From: Lacibacter sediminis
GTDB lineage: Bacteria; Bacteroidota; Bacteroidia; Chitinophagales; Chitinophagaceae
Direction of reading: 5' to 3'
DNA: 64,000 nucleotides
Assembly: GCF_014168535.1 (NCBI RefSeq)
Contig: NZ_CP060007.1
Span: 3,720,001-3,784,000 of the forward strand
Part shown: piece after piece, positions 26,970 through 36,405 of the stretch
Layout of the letters: every line of letters begins with the position of its first letter
How positions within the stretch are numbered: position 1 is the first letter of the stretch
Translations under genes and position numbers: made by a program
Notes under the pieces: generated by a model
Databases searched by the model: none
The model's input: only the letters and a program-made list of their open reading frames with translations
Told to the model about the DNA's origin: nothing

Positions 26970-26977
26970 TACATTTG
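26970..26977 (+). promoter_or_regulatory. -7 promoter box of the DUF1573-yajC genes
   Basis: TACATTTG in the 43-base gap after nusB is a perfect TAnnTTTG match, with predicted transcription start about 16 bases before the DUF1573 ATG. It would give the downstream genes their own promoter. Confidence 0.45.
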
Positions 26978-26998
26978 CAATCCGATAAATAAATACAC

Positions 26999-27451
26999 AT
27001 GAAACAATTGATCTTATTGTCAACTTTCATTGCATTTCTTACAGCTTGTGGAAATGCCGACAAGAAAGCAGCTGATGCAGCCACTACCACAACTGAGCAA
27101 ACTGAAGCGGCAGAAGCGGCAGCACCTGCTGATGTAACAACTGTGCAATGGCTTGATTCTTCACAGAACTTCGGCAAAGTAACCGATGGCGAAAAAGTGA
27201 TGATCACTTTTCATTTCAAGAATACCGGTACAAAGCCATTGATCATCTCTAATGTGCAGGCAAGTTGCGGTTGCACCGTACCTTCAAAACCGGAAGAGCC
27301 CATTGCTCCGGGTGCTGAGGGAAAGATCACTGCAGAGTTTAACAGCGAAGGCCGTGTAGGTAAAGCATCAAAAAATATTACAGTAACAGCAAATACAAAA
27401 GAAGGCATCGCAGTTCTTATGTTCGAAGGCGAAGTACTTCCTAAAAAATAA
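26999..27451 (+). CDS. DUF1573 lipoprotein
   Basis: 150 residues with a lipobox LTAC (cysteine at 16), an Ala/Thr/Glu-rich linker, and one DUF1573 domain (about 45-150): NFGKVTDGEKVMITFHFKNT, the conserved Cys pair ASCGCTVP, and PIAPGAEGKITAEFNS. These Ig-like domains are abundant in Bacteroidota; function unknown. Placed between nusB and yajC, 11 bases before yajC. Confidence 0.9.
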   Translation: MKQLILLSTFIAFLTACGNADKKAADAATTTTEQTEAAEAAAPADVTTVQWLDSSQNFGKVTDGEKVMITFHFKNTGTKPLIISNVQASCGCTVPSKPEEPIAPGAEGKITAEFNSEGRVGKASKNITVTANTKEGIAVLMFEGEVLPKK

Positions 27452-27462
27452 AACAAATACAC

Positions 27463-27795
27463 ATGTACGAATTACTCTTATTTGCAGGCGATCCCAAATC
27501 AGGTGGTGGAAGCATCCAGTTAGTTTTTCTTGGATTGATGATCTTAGTATTCTGGTTATTCATGATCCGTCCGCAAGCTAAAAAAGCAAAGCAACAAAAG
27601 ACATTTATTGAGAATCTTCAGAAAGGTGATAAAGTAGTAACGATTGCAGGTATTCATGGCGTAGTTAACAAAGTGAATGAAGATGGAACACTTTCTTTAG
27701 AGATCAACCCCGGAAGTTATATCAAAATTGAACGTAGCTCTATCAGCATGGATTGGACAGCACAACTGAACAAGACAGCTGAAGTAAAAAAATAA
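27463..27795 (+). CDS. yajC: preprotein translocase subunit YajC
   Basis: 110 residues with one N-terminal transmembrane helix (about 19-38) followed by the family phrase FWLFMIRPQAKKAKQQKTFIENLQKGDKVVTIAGIHG. Accessory inner-membrane protein of the Sec translocon that associates with SecDF. The short periplasmic/cytoplasmic beta domain is complete. Confidence 0.96.
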   Translation: MYELLLFAGDPKSGGGSIQLVFLGLMILVFWLFMIRPQAKKAKQQKTFIENLQKGDKVVTIAGIHGVVNKVNEDGTLSLEINPGSYIKIERSSISMDWTAQLNKTAEVKK

Positions 27796-27802
27796 ATACA
27801 GC

Positions 27803-27877
27803 TGATAGTAAATAGCCGGTAGTTATTAGTTAAGTAGTCAATGGGCTAACAACTAAAAAACTATCGGCTATCGGCTT
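27803..27877. repeat. 7-bp periodic array with inverted arm between yajC and coaE
   Basis: Left arm heptads TGATAGT, AAATAGC, CGGTAGT, TATTAGT, TAAGTAG (27803-27837). Right arm CTATCGG, CTATCGG, CTT (27861-27877) is complementary to the left-arm word (GATAG / CTATC), so the spacer can fold as an imperfect hairpin. It fills most of the 91-base gap. Confidence 0.75.
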
Positions 27878-27886
27878 CTTAAAACA

Positions 27887-28483
27887 ATGTTGAAAATCGG
27901 ATTAACTGGAGGAATTGGCAGCGGTAAGAGTACTGTTGCGAAAGTACTGGAAGTGCTGGGTGTTCCTGTTTATTATGCCGATGAAGCCGCAAAAGAATTA
28001 ATGCATTCAAATGAGCTGTTAAAACAACAGCTCATTTTACATTTTGGCAAAGAAACTTATTTTGAGGATGGGCAACTGAACCGCAAACACCTTTCGTCTA
28101 TTGTTTTTAACAACAAAGAAAAACTGGAGTTACTCAACAGTCTTGTGCACCCTGCTACGATTGCTGATGCAAAAGAATGGTTCAGTAAACAGCATTCACC
28201 TTATGTTGTAAAAGAGGCGGCTCTTTTGTTTGAAAGCGGAACAGCCGAAGGATTAGATTACATCATTGGTGTAACAGCTCCTATTGCTTTGCGCATTAAA
28301 CGTGTGATGGATCGTGATGGAGTAACAGCAGATGAAGTAAAGAGAAGAATGGCCAACCAAGTTGATGAAGCATTGAAAATGAAATTGTGTGATTTTGTAG
28401 TGCACAACAACGAACAGGAATTATTATTGCCGCTGGTATTGGCATTGCATAACGAACTGATCAAACGATCAACAGAACAATGA
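27887..28483 (+). CDS. coaE: dephospho-CoA kinase
   Basis: 198 residues. P-loop GLTGGIGSGKST at residues 5-16, the substrate motif YYADEAAKELM, and LVHPATIADAKEWF plus the lid. Phosphorylates the 3' hydroxyl of dephospho-CoA with ATP, the last step of coenzyme A synthesis. Overlaps the next gene by four bases (ATGA), so translation is probably coupled. Confidence 0.97.
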   Translation: MLKIGLTGGIGSGKSTVAKVLEVLGVPVYYADEAAKELMHSNELLKQQLILHFGKETYFEDGQLNRKHLSSIVFNNKEKLELLNSLVHPATIADAKEWFSKQHSPYVVKEAALLFESGTAEGLDYIIGVTAPIALRIKRVMDRDGVTADEVKRRMANQVDEALKMKLCDFVVHNNEQELLLPLVLALHNELIKRSTEQ

Positions 28484-29160
28484 GTTTATTATTTATCATC
28501 ATTATTGCAGCAGGGCTTCCGTTTCTTACAGCACAGAGCTATAAGAATATTAAAAAGATGGAAGCTGAAATGGAAGGCGCACAGATCGCTAAGATACCCG
28601 TGTACCTGCAATCAATGTTGATGCAGATGATTCTTTGTGTGCTGGCATTCTTTGCTGCACGTAGTGAAAAGATCGAGATCCCGTTTAAAAGCAATTTCAC
28701 TTATACTTCAGTTGCTGCTGCTGTTGCATTGATCGGCGTTGCGCTTGGTATTGCCTGGTTATCACAAAAATTTTCGAAAGAAAAAGACGAGAGTACGCTT
28801 CATCATATTCTACCCGATACTAATCTTGAACGCCTGATCTGGATACTCGCTTGTGTAGTAGCAGCTTTTTGTGAAGAATATATTTATCGTGGGGTGTTGT
28901 TCCAGATGATCATGGGGTATATGGAAAATACCTGGTGGTTAGCCGCTGTGTTAAGTGCTGTTGTATTTGCATTTGGTCATGGTACACAAGGTGAACGGGC
29001 CATTATACAGATCATACCATTTGCGGTAGGTTTTCAATTTCTTGCATGGATCAGCGGCGGATTGTTATTGCCAATGATCGCACACTTTATTTACAATATT
29101 CTGGTGGAAGTGTTGTTTGGTGAAAAGATCAAGAGAGATGCGGCGGAGGACAAGTTCTGA
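28480..29160 (+). CDS. CPBP family intramembrane metalloprotease
   Basis: 226 residues with about six hydrophobic helices. The three Abi/CPBP motifs are present: EEYIYRG (the double Glu), FAFGH and HFIYN. Such proteins cleave membrane-spanning substrates (CAAX-type or others) in the inner membrane; the target here is unknown. Starts inside the coaE stop (ATGA). Confidence 0.9.
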   Translation: MSLLFIIIIAAGLPFLTAQSYKNIKKMEAEMEGAQIAKIPVYLQSMLMQMILCVLAFFAARSEKIEIPFKSNFTYTSVAAAVALIGVALGIAWLSQKFSKEKDESTLHHILPDTNLERLIWILACVVAAFCEEYIYRGVLFQMIMGYMENTWWLAAVLSAVVFAFGHGTQGERAIIQIIPFAVGFQFLAWISGGLLLPMIAHFIYNILVEVLFGEKIKRDAAEDKF

Positions 29161-29242
29161 GTTCTAAAGTTCTTGGTTCCTTACGTATGCATTTTCTCAG
29201 TTGTTTTCAACTTTAGAACTTAACAACTCAGAACTGAAAACT
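29160..29242. repeat. periodic repeat (AACT every 7-8 bp) with inverted copy between convergent genes
   Basis: AACT cores at 29217, 29225, 29232 and 29239 give spacings of 8, 7 and 7. The left side AGTTCTAAAGTT (about 29160-29170) is the inverse of AACTTTAGAACT (29209-29220), so the region between the convergent CPBP protease and porQ genes can fold as a hairpin and may act as a terminator. Confidence 0.55.
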
Positions 29243-29246
29243 ATTT

Positions 29247-30311
29247 TCACCACCCAACCTTTTCTCCCCAACTACCTAACCCAAAATATTTATTCAGCGG
29301 CATGGTCAAGCCAATTTGATTATATGCTGTATTGTTTTGAAAATAAGTTCTTGCATAGCGGAATTGTAGTTTTGAAAATAAAACACCAGCACCCAATGAA
29401 AAACCTGTAAGACCATTACCGCCATTACTTACTTTTAATTCTCTTCCACGTAAAATATTATATGCAGCAGTTACCTCTACCCTTTCTCCAATAAGTATCT
29501 GTGTAGCGAAAACAAAATGCTGAAATATTTTATCAAGGGTGATCTTTTTTGTGGAAGCATTTTCATAACCGTTGTCGTTATTGAACAACGTATCGTTATA
29601 CAAAATATCAAACCGATGAAGATGGTGCGCTGTCACAGAAAAACGAATAGGTGCTTTTGCCAGACGCTTGGAAATACCGGCTTGTAAATCAAAAGGCAAC
29701 TCTTCCGGTTCAGCAGGATTATAACGTTTTAATTGTCCGCCCATATTTACTGCAACAATACTTGCCTGTAAAAAATTCGCCGTGTCTCTATACAATACAC
29801 CCAGGTCGGCTGCAATAGCCGATGAACGATATGGCCCGTAATTGCTTGCTAAAAATTTCAACGACACACCATACTTCCACCGGTTAAGATACTCCCTGCT
29901 TGCCTGCACCTGCACAACAAAATCACGTGGACGATAAAGACCTTCCACATTACCGGAAGCATCTGTTTGTTGTGTAGTACCGTAATCGAAATACAAAATA
30001 CCGGCGGCAAAATTTGTGTTTAACTTTTTACTTCTGAAAGCAAGTATCCAATGAACATTCTTTACACCGGCATACAATGCGTTGAAGTTGGCTGCCATTT
30101 GTGTATGCATACTTGAATCAAGTTGTGCAGGATTGAAAAAAGCAAGTGATACGTCATTTGATTCATTGGTAAGATTAATTCCTCCCAATGCAGAGAGCTG
30201 AGGCGATGCAGGAAATTTCAGAAAATTATAGGCAGCTCTGCCGCCTAATGTTTGTGCAAACAGGCTAGCAGAAGCAAACGAAACAACCACGAAACAAATC
30301 AATTCACGCAT
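29247..30311 (-). CDS. porQ: type IX secretion system protein PorQ
   Basis: 354 residues. Signal peptide (ends SASLFAQ), then the family opening GGRAAYNFLKFPASPQLSALGG and FFNPAQLD, and an outer-membrane beta-barrel in the PorV/PorQ/FadL style with a closing aromatic pattern. PorQ is part of the T9SS attachment step for CTD proteins. It fits the two T9SS-type substrates in this window. Confidence 0.88.
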   Translation of the reverse strand: MRELICFVVVSFASASLFAQTLGGRAAYNFLKFPASPQLSALGGINLTNESNDVSLAFFNPAQLDSSMHTQMAANFNALYAGVKNVHWILAFRSKKLNTNFAAGILYFDYGTTQQTDASGNVEGLYRPRDFVVQVQASREYLNRWKYGVSLKFLASNYGPYRSSAIAADLGVLYRDTANFLQASIVAVNMGGQLKRYNPAEPEELPFDLQAGISKRLAKAPIRFSVTAHHLHRFDILYNDTLFNNDNGYENASTKKITLDKIFQHFVFATQILIGERVEVTAAYNILRGRELKVSNGGNGLTGFSLGAGVLFSKLQFRYARTYFQNNTAYNQIGLTMPLNKYFGLGSWGEKVGW

Positions 30312-30342
30312 AGCAGAAGTAACTGAGGCTGTAATTTAGGCA

Positions 30343-30370
30343 AAAAAATATCCCCCATAGAAATGGGGGA
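30343..30370 (-). terminator. rho-independent terminator of lon
   Basis: Stem TCCCCCAT / ATGGGGGA (8 bp) with loop AGAA, followed on the minus strand by TATTTTTTTG. It separates lon from porQ. Confidence 0.85.
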
Positions 30371-30469
30371 GTCTCTTTAACCCTTAAAACAACCAACATG
30401 AAATAAATTCGTGTCGATGATTATAATAACAGCTTTTTCAAAGCTTGGTTCACTAAACTTGAAAAAAAA

Positions 30470-32893
30470 TTACATTAATGCAAGATCCAATACTTGCTGC
30501 ATTGTTTTTACATAATGAAACTTCATTCCTTTAATGTATAAGGAGTTGATTTCCTGAACATCCTTTTCGTTTTGCCAGCAGAGTACCACTTCTTTTATGC
30601 CAGCACGTTTCGCTGCTAATATTTTTTCTTTAATGCCGCCAACAGGAAGCACCTGACCACGTAACGTAATCTCACCTGTCATTGCAAGGAACGGCTTTAC
30701 CCTGCGGCCGGTAAAGGCACTTGAGATTGCTGTGAGCATTGTTATACCTGCACTTGGACCATCTTTAGGTACAGCTCCTTCGGGCACGTGGATATGAATA
30801 TTCTTTTTCTGAAATTCATCCAGGTCTACTCCTATCTTTTTTGCATTGGCCTGCAGATAGCTTAATGCCGTTGATGCACTTTCCTTCATCACATTGCCAA
30901 GATTACCTGTTAAACGTAATTCGCCCTTTCCTTCGGCAAGACTGGATTCGATAAATAATATTTCACCACCTACTGCTGTCCACGCAAGACCAACTGCAAC
31001 ACCGGGCATATTGGCCGTTTTATACAGTTCGTTACTGTAACGTGGCTTGCCCAATATTTTTTCAATATCATTCGCTGTAAGCGTTGGCTTCAGCTTTTCT
31101 TTCATGGCATATTCTTTCGCTTGCGAACGCATGATAGATGCAAGTTGCCTGTCGAGTTCACGCACACCACTTTCTCTTGTATAATCTTCAATTACTTTTC
31201 GTAAAACAGTATCACTTATTTTAAACGGAAATTTTTCTAACCCGTGTGCTTCTTTTTGTTTTGGAACAAGATAGTTTTTTGCGATCTCAATTTTCTCTTC
31301 CACTGCATAACCACTCAAATCAATAATTTCCAAACGATCTCTTAATGCTGGTTGAATAGATGCTAAACTATTTGCAGTTGCCACAAACAATACTTTACTG
31401 AGATCATACTCAAGTTCAAGATAGTTATCGTAGAAGGTATGATTCTGCTCAGGATCGAGTAATTCCAATAATGCACTTGAAGGATCGCCACGAAAATCAT
31501 TACCCAGTTTATCGATCTCATCAAGGATCATAACCGGGTTTGATGTTTTTATTTTCCGTAACGATTGTAAAATACGGCCGGGCATTGCACCGATATATGT
31601 TTTACGATGACCTCTTATCTCACTCTCATCATGCAATCCACCTAAGCTGATGCGCACATACTTACGGCCAAGTGCACTCGCTATACTTTTTCCCAATGAT
31701 GTTTTACCAATACCGGGAGGACCAAGCAAACAAAGAATAGGACTCTTCATATCGCCTTTCAACTTCAACACAGCTAAGTATTCAAGTATACGCTCTTTTA
31801 CTTTTTGAATACCATAGTGGTCATGATCCAATACTTTCTTTGCTTTCTTCAGATCATATTGATCATTGGTGTATTCGCCCCATGGAAGATCAAGCATCAG
31901 ATCAAGATGATTATAGACTACCGAATAATCCGGTGTTGACGGATGCATCCTTTCCAGCTTCTCAATCCCTTTGCGAAACATATCTTTTGCAGCATCGCTC
32001 CATTTTTTTGTTTCTGCTTTTTTCTTCATCTCCTGGATCTCCAGGTCGTTAGCATCACCACCTAATTCTTCTTTGATGCTTTTCATTTGCTGCTGTAGAA
32101 AATATTCACGCTGCTGCTTATCGAGTTCAGTTCTTGTTTTGTTGGTTACTTTATTCTTAAGTTCAGTGTACTGCAATTCTTTTTGCAATAAAGTAAGCAA
32201 CAATTCAGCACGGTGCTTGATGGTTTGTGTTTCAAGCAAACGCTGCTTCTCCGAAATATCACTGTTAAGATTGTTACTTACAAAGTGAACAAGAAAAGCA
32301 GGGTTCTCAATATTTTTTAAAATAATGGATGCCTCGCTTGGAATATTAGGCGACAGTTGAATGATCTGCGCAGCCATATCTTTAATCGATCCTGCAACAG
32401 CTTTAAAATTTTCATCTTCGGGTGTTGGCTCTTCCTGCAATACTTCAATACTTGCTTTAAAGAACGGATCATCGGAAGTAAGCATGTTAATGCGGAAACG
32501 TTTCTTTCCCTGTATGATCACCGTTGTACCGCCATCAGGCATTTTAATCAACTTCACTACTTTAGCAATAGTGCCGGTATATTCAAGATCAATAACTGTA
32601 GGATCTTCAACATTGCTGTCTTTTTGTGCCACTACCCCAACCAGTTTGTTGGTTTTGTATGCTTCGTTTACAGCTTGTATACTTTTATCACGACCAACAG
32701 TTATTGGTAACACAACGCCGGGAAACAGCACGGTATTTCTTAAAGGAAGAATGGGCAACTCTGCCGGAATTTCAATATCCTCATCGCTGTCGCTTTCAGC
32801 TTCATTTAATGGAATGATGGGTAAAAAATCTACATCCTCATCGCCGGGTCTTAAAAACAAACTCTTTTCATTCATAGTTTTCGCTTTAGTCAT
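30470..32893 (-). CDS. lon: ATP-dependent protease Lon
   Basis: 807 residues. N-terminal substrate domain ([20 protein letters not shown]), AAA+ module with Walker [10 protein letters not shown] (about 390) and Walker B MILDEIDK, and the C-terminal Ser-Lys protease with S714 in [10 protein letters not shown] and K757, 43 residues later as in E. coli Lon. Degrades misfolded and regulatory proteins in the cytoplasm. A second in-frame ATG at 32875 is equally possible as the start. Confidence 0.98.
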   Translation of the reverse strand: MTKAKTMNEKSLFLRPGDEDVDFLPIIPLNEAESDSDEDIEIPAELPILPLRNTVLFPGVVLPITVGRDKSIQAVNEAYKTNKLVGVVAQKDSNVEDPTVIDLEYTGTIAKVVKLIKMPDGGTTVIIQGKKRFRINMLTSDDPFFKASIEVLQEEPTPEDENFKAVAGSIKDMAAQIIQLSPNIPSEASIILKNIENPAFLVHFVSNNLNSDISEKQRLLETQTIKHRAELLLTLLQKELQYTELKNKVTNKTRTELDKQQREYFLQQQMKSIKEELGGDANDLEIQEMKKKAETKKWSDAAKDMFRKGIEKLERMHPSTPDYSVVYNHLDLMLDLPWGEYTNDQYDLKKAKKVLDHDHYGIQKVKERILEYLAVLKLKGDMKSPILCLLGPPGIGKTSLGKSIASALGRKYVRISLGGLHDESEIRGHRKTYIGAMPGRILQSLRKIKTSNPVMILDEIDKLGNDFRGDPSSALLELLDPEQNHTFYDNYLELEYDLSKVLFVATANSLASIQPALRDRLEIIDLSGYAVEEKIEIAKNYLVPKQKEAHGLEKFPFKISDTVLRKVIEDYTRESGVRELDRQLASIMRSQAKEYAMKEKLKPTLTANDIEKILGKPRYSNELYKTANMPGVAVGLAWTAVGGEILFIESSLAEGKGELRLTGNLGNVMKESASTALSYLQANAKKIGVDLDEFQKKNIHIHVPEGAVPKDGPSAGITMLTAISSAFTGRRVKPFLAMTGEITLRGQVLPVGGIKEKILAAKRAGIKEVVLCWQNEKDVQEINSLYIKGMKFHYVKTMQQVLDLALM

Positions 32894-32903
32894 TTTGACA
32901 GAT

Positions 32904-32924
32904 AAGCCCCTCGAAAAGGGGCTT
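32904..32924 (-). terminator. hairpin between pafA and lon, probable terminator
   Basis: Stem AAGCCCC / GGGGCTT with loop TCGAAAA. The T tract after it on the minus strand is poor, so it may be a weak terminator of pafA or a leader element of lon, whose start lies about 10 bases further on. Confidence 0.5.
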
Positions 32925-32991
32925 TCTGCAATTTAGTACTGAAGTGCCAAGATTAATGCCAGAGGCATAACCCTGAAAAATCTTCATGCAT

Positions 32992-34638
32992 TTATTCCAC
33001 AACCGCAAGTATGGGTTTGCCAATACAACCGCTGGGCATCTGGATACGCAACATTGCAGCAATTGTTGGAGCAATATCCGTCATGTAAACTTCTTGGTTG
33101 CTTTTGCCGGGCTTAATTCCCCATCCATACCAAAGCAATGGAATATGGCTATCGTATGGATTCCATAATCCATGTGTAGTTCCTGTGGGTCCGCCATCAA
33201 TCCAGCCCGGTGCAAACATGATCTGAATATCGCCGCTACGTTTTGGATGCCAGCCATTACCCAGGCGCTCCTTTACTAACGCAGCCATTGGTTGTTCTGT
33301 TAATTCTTCAATTTCAAATACACGATCAACTCCTTTAATTCCTTTCGCATACTTTATTACCGTTTGAACAATTGCAGAACGATCAAGTTTTGCGGAATCA
33401 ATTGTGTGATTGTTTAAACTAATTTGATAATTGTATGCACTCAACACGAGATTATCGGCACCAAATAATGTTTTCAATTGTTTATTCAAGTCGCTCACCA
33501 TTTTATTATCATCCACTGCACCGCCGGGTAATTTATGTTCAGTTGAAAAACCCGGCACATGCGCCACTCCATGATCAGCCGTCAGAAAACTTACATACTG
33601 ACCTTTACCGACAGTTTTATCAAGATAATCAAACAGCTCACCAAGATCTTTATCTAAACGCAGAAAACCATCTTCAGCTTCTATCGAATTAGGACCAAAT
33701 GCATGGCCAATATAATCGGGTGATGAAAAGCTTACAGCAAGAAAATCAGTAATGGCATCTTTACCTAATGCTTCGTTTGCAATAGCTTCTTTTGCCAACA
33801 TCATTGTCATTGTGTTACCATGTGGTGTTGAAGAAATAGCACCGTAGTTTTTCCCAACAAATTGCTTCAGATCATAAGGAAAGCCTTTCTGATCAGTACC
33901 AAATGGTTTTCCCTCATAAGCGTTTTCGTCTTTTGTACTTTGCACATAACTGTTGATGGGATAAACCGTGTTCCACCCTTTTTCATAAAAAGCATCTACA
34001 TGTTTTTTATCATTGAATGATTTTACCCATTGAGGTAAATCGTTCATGTAGTATGTTGATGTGATCCAGTTACCATTTCGTCCATCATACCAATAAGCTG
34101 CATTTGCACTATGGCCTGCGGGTAAAATTCCACCTCTGTCTTTAATTGCAATACCTATTACTTTACTGCGAAAATTAGTTGCTAATCTGAGTTCATCACA
34201 AATAGTTGTAGTGAGCATATTGCGTGGGCTCATTTCGCCTGCATTAGATGTACTTCCCACAGTTTTTACTGTTTTGTCTTCGCTGCAATAAACAGTTCTT
34301 TTAAGTTCGTTATCAAACCAAGCATTACCCGTAATGCCATGCACAGCAGGTACTGTTCCTGTATAAACACTTGTATGGCCGCAAGCAGTTACAGTTGGCG
34401 CATAATTGATAAATGCATTTTCGCAACTCATCCCCTGGTTGAGCATACGTTTAAACCCTCCGTTGGCAGCATAACGGTCGTAATACCGGTAGAGATAATC
34501 CCAGCGCATCTGGTCGACCATGATACCCAGCACCAGCTTGGGGCGTGCCACGTTTGCATTGGCTGGATTTGCCGTTGTTTTTTGAGCTGATATCTGAATT
34601 GAGCAAAGGATTAAAAGAAAAGAAAAGACAAAACGCAT
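32992..34638 (-). CDS. pafA: PafA-type alkaline phosphatase
   Basis: 548 residues, secreted (signal ends CSIQISAQ). Alkaline phosphatase superfamily: metal ligand D42, nucleophile T84 in APTVTACGH, N105 in GITGN, and the pair K166/R168 in AIKDRGGILPAGH that define the PafA phosphate-monoesterase subtype. Downstream ligands SPDYIGHAFG and TADHGVAH and a last His (TGTTHG) complete the two-zinc site. Releases phosphate from organic esters in the periplasm, even with phosphate present in studied members. Confidence 0.93.
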   Translation of the reverse strand: MRFVFSFLLILCSIQISAQKTTANPANANVARPKLVLGIMVDQMRWDYLYRYYDRYAANGGFKRMLNQGMSCENAFINYAPTVTACGHTSVYTGTVPAVHGITGNAWFDNELKRTVYCSEDKTVKTVGSTSNAGEMSPRNMLTTTICDELRLATNFRSKVIGIAIKDRGGILPAGHSANAAYWYDGRNGNWITSTYYMNDLPQWVKSFNDKKHVDAFYEKGWNTVYPINSYVQSTKDENAYEGKPFGTDQKGFPYDLKQFVGKNYGAISSTPHGNTMTMMLAKEAIANEALGKDAITDFLAVSFSSPDYIGHAFGPNSIEAEDGFLRLDKDLGELFDYLDKTVGKGQYVSFLTADHGVAHVPGFSTEHKLPGGAVDDNKMVSDLNKQLKTLFGADNLVLSAYNYQISLNNHTIDSAKLDRSAIVQTVIKYAKGIKGVDRVFEIEELTEQPMAALVKERLGNGWHPKRSGDIQIMFAPGWIDGGPTGTTHGLWNPYDSHIPLLWYGWGIKPGKSNQEVYMTDIAPTIAAMLRIQMPSGCIGKPILAVVE

Positions 34639-34746
34639 ACATTTGATTTAGAGGGGTAAAGATACCGTTGATTGCCTGTTTACAAAGTGATTTTTACACG
34701 AACGAATCTCTTCGTTTTCATCCTTTTCTTATCGGTGGCAAAACCT

Positions 34747-34754
34747 TACCTTTG
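34747..34754 (+). promoter_or_regulatory. -7 promoter box of the serine palmitoyltransferase-like gene
   Basis: TACCTTTG is an exact TAnnTTTG match, with the ATG 34 bases downstream. No TTG at the -33 position. Confidence 0.5.
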
Positions 34755-34787
34755 CCGCAAATTTTTCACCCTTAACAATTTCATCAT

Positions 34788-36095
34788 ATGGCAGACATTT
34801 TTGAGAAGATGCTTAAGAATTCCGGACCCATTGGTCAGCACAGAGAAAGAGCACACGGTTACTTCGCTTTCCCCAAACTGGAAGGCCCTATCAGCAGCCG
34901 TATGATGTTTCGTGGCAAAGAGAAAATTGTGTGGAGTCTTAACAACTATCTCGGATTAGCCAATCACCCTGAGATACGTAAAGTGGATGCTGATGCAGCT
35001 AAAGAATGGGGACTTGCTTACCCTATGGGTGCCCGTATGATGAGTGGTAATTCAACTCTTCACGAACAACTGGAAAGAGAGCTGGCTGAATTTGAAATGA
35101 AAGAAGATTCAATTCTTTTGAATTTTGGTTACCAAGGTATCATGAGTACAATTGATGCGATCTGCGGCCGGCATGATGTGATTGTGTATGATGCAGAAAG
35201 CCATGCTTGTATCATTGATGGGTTACGTTTACATCCAGGTCATCGTTATGTGTTTAAGCATAATGATGTAGAAGATTGCGAAAAGCAATTACAACGTGCC
35301 ACGGCTCTTATTGAAAAGCAAGGCGCTGGTGGTATTCTGTTGATTACAGAAGGTGTGTTTGGAATGGCTGGTGACCAGGGCAAATTGAAAGAGATCTGTG
35401 ATTTGAAGAAACAATATGATTTCCGTTTATTGGTAGATGATGCACATGGCTTTGGAACACTTGGTAAAACAGGTGCAGGTGCAGGCGAAGAGCAAGGTTG
35501 TCAGGAAGAGATCGATCTATACTTCAGCACATTTGCAAAATCAATGGCATCGATCGGTGCTTTTTTAGCTGGACCAAAAGCAATCATTGATTTTATCCGT
35601 TACAACATCCGTTCACAAATCTTTGCCAAGAGTTTACCTATGCCAATTGTGGTTGGTAACCTGAAGCGTTTGGAAATGTTGAAAACAATGCCTGAGCTGA
35701 AAGAAAAATTGTGGAGCAATGCCCGCAAGCTTCAAACTGGCTTAAAAGAACGAGGCTTTGATATTGGGAAAACAGATAGTCCGGTTACTCCTGTATACAT
35801 GAGTGGTGGTGTTGAAGAAGCTACTGCAATGGTGATGGACTTACGTGAGAACTACCACATTTTTGCTTCTATTGTTGTTTATCCTGTTATTCCAAAAGGA
35901 CATATCATTTACCGTTTGATTCCTTCTGCAGCCCATACTGATGAGGATATTGAGCAAACATTGACTGCATTCTCTGAAACAAAAGCAAAGCTTGATGCCG
36001 GTGCTTATAAAGTTGAAGCTATCCCTGATATGGCTGAAGACACAGTGAGTGGCAAAAGATTTGACTACATGCTGGACATACCAAAAAATAAATAA
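34788..36095 (+). CDS. spt: alpha-oxoamine synthase, probable serine palmitoyltransferase
   Basis: 435-residue PLP enzyme. Features: NNYLGLANHPE near 52-62, the PLP-stacking His in ESHACIIDG (H139), D217/D218 with H220 in DDAHGFG, and the PLP lysine K251 in FSTFAKSMASIGAF. The family joins an amino acid to an acyl-CoA or acyl-ACP; in Bacteroidota the single homologue of this type makes 3-ketosphinganine from serine and starts sphingolipid synthesis. Alternatives are a cysteate-using enzyme for sulfonolipids or glycine C-acetyltransferase. Single gene ending in a terminator. Confidence 0.85.
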   Translation: MADIFEKMLKNSGPIGQHRERAHGYFAFPKLEGPISSRMMFRGKEKIVWSLNNYLGLANHPEIRKVDADAAKEWGLAYPMGARMMSGNSTLHEQLERELAEFEMKEDSILLNFGYQGIMSTIDAICGRHDVIVYDAESHACIIDGLRLHPGHRYVFKHNDVEDCEKQLQRATALIEKQGAGGILLITEGVFGMAGDQGKLKEICDLKKQYDFRLLVDDAHGFGTLGKTGAGAGEEQGCQEEIDLYFSTFAKSMASIGAFLAGPKAIIDFIRYNIRSQIFAKSLPMPIVVGNLKRLEMLKTMPELKEKLWSNARKLQTGLKERGFDIGKTDSPVTPVYMSGGVEEATAMVMDLRENYHIFASIVVYPVIPKGHIIYRLIPSAAHTDEDIEQTLTAFSETKAKLDAGAYKVEAIPDMAEDTVSGKRFDYMLDIPKNK

Positions 36096-36116
36096 ATACA
36101 AATAGGTCAATTGACT

Positions 36117-36150
36117 AAAAGAGGCTTTATCAGATGATATAGCCTCTTTT
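36117..36150 (+). terminator. rho-independent terminator of the serine palmitoyltransferase-like gene
   Basis: Stem AAAAGAGGCT / AGCCTCTTTT (10 bp) around a 14-base loop, with T-rich sequence after it. Confidence 0.85.
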
Positions 36151-36405
36151 CATTTTCAGTAAAGTCTTTTGCTGGAATGTAGAAATTACGGTAAAACGTT
36201 ACGAGTTTTCCTAATATCTGCTAATTGTTACCTATTAACACATACGATAGGGTTGTATTTTTCGTTACTCTTCTTTATTTTCGGGCATTATCATGACATA
36301 GTTACGTGTTGGGATAATCACTCAATCATAAAATCCGTTGAGTGTAAATCAGAAAACCGATATCGCTAAAAAACCAATATTCTATTCGACCCAAAAAAAT
36401 ACCGC
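36151..36405. other. intergenic region without a recognisable gene
   Basis: The space between the terminator at 36117-36150 and the T9SS protein at 36406 is AT-rich. A short open frame starting at a TTG shows no protein-like features. I see no clear -7 box and no strong dyad. It presumably contains the promoter and leader of the 822-residue protein. Confidence 0.4.

Noticed and set aside
32361..32936. 191-codon open frame antisense to lon
   Set aside because: Composition is that of a complementary frame of a conserved gene; the opposite strand is unambiguous Lon.
36169..36369. Short open frame before the T9SS type B gene
   Set aside because: Begins at TTG, has a random-looking sequence and no conserved motif.
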